From an uncultured Ruminococcus sp. (GTDB lineage Bacteria > Bacillota > Clostridia > Oscillospirales > Ruminococcaceae): a stretch of 7,906 nucleotides of DNA. The DNA is taken from assembly GCA_946186215.1 (NCBI GenBank), contig CAMHMM010000087.1:1-7906 (forward strand). Direction: 5' to 3'. The position numbers were made by a program, and so were the translations under genes. Positions within the stretch are counted from its first letter, which is position 1. Every line of letters begins with the position of its first letter. The notes beneath the pieces were generated by a model that was not told where the DNA came from, did no database searches, and worked only from the letters and a program-made list of their open reading frames with translations. Shown piece by piece: positions 6,150-7,906 of the stretch.

Positions 6150-7906
6150 ATGGATAAGAAAATATTAGCAGTCATCGCCGCTTTGTGTATGATACCCATG
6201 ATAGCTCCCGTATCTGCGCAGGATGCGGATACATCGGTACAGACAACGGTCACATCAGAGCAAACGGACAGGATATACTGCGTGGGCTCGGTGAGCAAGA
6301 TATATTCGACAGCTGCTGTTATGCAGCTCGTTGACGAGGGCAAAGTAGAGCTTGATGCACCGATAACCGAATACATCCCCGATTTTAAAATGGCGGATGA
6401 GCGCTACAAGGACATAACCGTCAGGATGCTCATGAACCACTCATCGGGACTGCCCGGCAGTGACGGTGCAAATAACGATCTGTATGAGGACAACGATAAC
6501 TATGCACACGATCATATACTTGAATCGCTCGCATCCCGGCAGCTCGCTGCTGCCCCGGGTGAATATGCCGCATACTGCAATGTGGGGTTTGTGCTCCTTG
6601 AGATCATCGCCGAGAATGTGAGCGGCATGAGCTTTACGGAGTATATACAGAAAAACATCGCACCGAAAGTCGGGGCATCTCATACAGGCTCGGCAATATG
6701 CCTTATGGACAGCGACATGGCGGCACAGCAGGTGCCTCTTTACAAATTCGGCAGTATCGCCAATGACTATGAATATCAGATGGCGATCGGCAGCGGCGGT
6801 GTATACGCGACCGCTCCCGATCTGGCAAATTTCGGCAGTGCATTCTTTACAGGCAATGAATCTCTGCTTTCGGAAGAAAGAAAATCGGAGATGTCCACCC
6901 GCTGGACGGATGATGAAGATCTTGACGGTTACGGACTGGGCTGGGATTTTGTGGAAGACCTGAAATATCAGAATGAAGGCATCAAGGTAGTCGGCAAGGG
7001 CGGAGATGTTACGGATATGCACGCACAGCTGCTCGTTGCTCCCGATGAGGAGATAAGCGTTGCAGTGCTCTCCGCAAACGGACTGAGCAGCTATAATCAG
7101 CTTATGGCAGAGGCACTGATGGATGTGGTGCTGGAGGAACGCGGAAAAGAGATAAGCGACCTTACCGCCCCCGAGCCGCAGATAGTTGACACCATACCCG
7201 ACAAGTATATGAGTTATTCAGGACTGTATTTCATAGGCAGTGCAGTCGGTCCGCAGATATACAGCATTACCTTTGACGATGCTATGATGTACAAGCTGTC
7301 ACTCACCACGGGCAATTCTGAGGTAATAAAATACAGATACACCTCGGATGACGGCTTTGTAAAGGTAACAGACAGCGGCAAAATGACCACCGACCGCGAG
7401 ACAGTGTATTTTGAGGAGAGAAACGGCAAGGTCTATATCATGGCAGATCAGTTCACCGTGGCCTCAGGGCTCGGCAGCAGCACAAGTCATATGTATGTAG
7501 GCGAAGCCTTGGATGAAAACCCCGTTCCCGACAGTGTTCAGCAGAGTTTTGACAAGCTGGGACAGTCAAAGTTCGTTATGTATAATCAGAAATATTCTTC
7601 AACAGATTATAATGATCCGTTTATCCGGACAGTGACTAATGAGGCTTATCACGGCTATCTGATGGGTGTGAGCCGCAGGGGTACAAAAGTATCAAAAATG
7701 GTGGATGAAACTCATACCGAATCCTTTACCACCATCCCCAGCACCATCAACAGAGACCTTCTTGACATGACGCTGAATGAAAAAACTCTTTCCGACGGCT
7801 CAAGTGTACTTTCATTTGACATGAGCGACGGCTCAAGCTACCGAAGTGTGGACACCCTGCCGGAGCTTACAGGAAATGTTAAGGAAATAGTCCTGACCAC
7901 CTGTGA
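6150..7906 (+). CDS. Secreted serine hydrolase, class C beta-lactamase/PBP fold, 3' end beyond window
   Basis: 585 codons are open to the window edge; no stop is in frame. A signal peptide covers about 1-23 (likely cut VSA|Q; no lipobox), so the protein should act outside the cell. Catalytic motifs of the family are present: S47-V-S-K50 (nucleophile S47), the conserved MLMNHSSGL around H97, Y142-C-N144, and K283-G-G. The catalytic domain ends near residue 340. A further region of more than 240 residues follows, probably beta-rich and unrecognised. The family includes D-Ala-D-Ala peptidases, esterases and beta-lactamases; which reaction occurs here cannot be told. Oddity: only about 23 residues separate the signal peptide from S47, where relatives usually have about 50-60. 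The start is firm, with GGAGA (6138-6142) 7 bases upstream and a stop in the same frame at 6114. It probably shares the ABC operon transcript. Confidence 0.88.
   Translation, partial: MDKKILAVIAALCMIPMIAPVSAQDADTSVQTTVTSEQTDRIYCVGSVSKIYSTAAVMQLVDEGKVELDAPITEYIPDFKMADERYKDITVRMLMNHSSGLPGSDGANNDLYEDNDNYAHDHILESLASRQLAAAPGEYAAYCNVGFVLLEIIAENVSGMSFTEYIQKNIAPKVGASHTGSAICLMDSDMAAQQVPLYKFGSIANDYEYQMAIGSGGVYATAPDLANFGSAFFTGNESLLSEERKSEMSTRWTDDEDLDGYGLGWDFVEDLKYQNEGIKVVGKGGDVTDMHAQLLVAPDEEISVAVLSANGLSSYNQLMAEALMDVVLEERGKEISDLTAPEPQIVDTIPDKYMSYSGLYFIGSAVGPQIYSITFDDAMMYKLSLTTGNSEVIKYRYTSDDGFVKVTDSGKMTTDRETVYFEERNGKVYIMADQFTVASGLGSSTSHMYVGEALDENPVPDSVQQSFDKLGQSKFVMYNQKYSSTDYNDPFIRTVTNEAYHGYLMGVSRRGTKVSKMVDETHTESFTTIPSTINRDLLDMTLNEKTLSDGSSVLSFDMSDGSSYRSVDTLPELTGNVKEIVLTTC

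Noticed and set aside
7904..7906. TGA at the window end as stop of the serine hydrolase
   Set aside because: It is not in the reading frame that starts at 6150; the gene continues beyond the window.

Overview
The window looks like chromosomal DNA of a low-to-mid GC anaerobic gut Firmicute. The best guess is a Ruminococcus-type member of the Oscillospirales, judged from codon use, the protein families present and the hairpin-rich interspersed repeats between genes. This taxonomic call is pattern recognition, not a database match. All five genes lie on the + strand.

Layout: 1-370 is non-coding. It holds two copies of a 61-bp repeat in opposite orientation and ends in a good promoter (TTGACA-17-TAGAAT) and ribosome binding site. 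371-1099 is an OmpR/PhoB-type response regulator. It overlaps by 4 bp the sensor histidine kinase at 1096-2382. 2383-2842 is a 460-bp gap with a second kind of palindromic repeat, two more copies of the 61-bp repeat in tandem, and then four 11-bp direct repeats leading into a TATAAT box. 2843-3601 (ABC ATPase), 3603-6116 (double-FtsX permease) and 6150-7906 (secreted serine hydrolase of the class C beta-lactamase/PBP fold, cut by the window end) form a second, tightly packed operon.

How the parts may work together (inference): the kinase senses an envelope signal through a roughly 98-residue outer domain and phosphorylates the regulator. The regulator may bind the four 11-bp repeats just upstream of the ABC operon and switch on an FtsX-type transporter plus a secreted hydrolase. 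Such sets commonly deal with envelope stress or antimicrobial peptides, but nothing here identifies the substrate. The kinase is not of the intramembrane-sensing BceS type, so this is not a canonical Bce module.

The most notable points are the four-repeat candidate operator, the serine hydrolase lacking most of the usual region between signal peptide and catalytic SxxK, and a compound hairpin repeat that sits directly upstream of both operon promoters.
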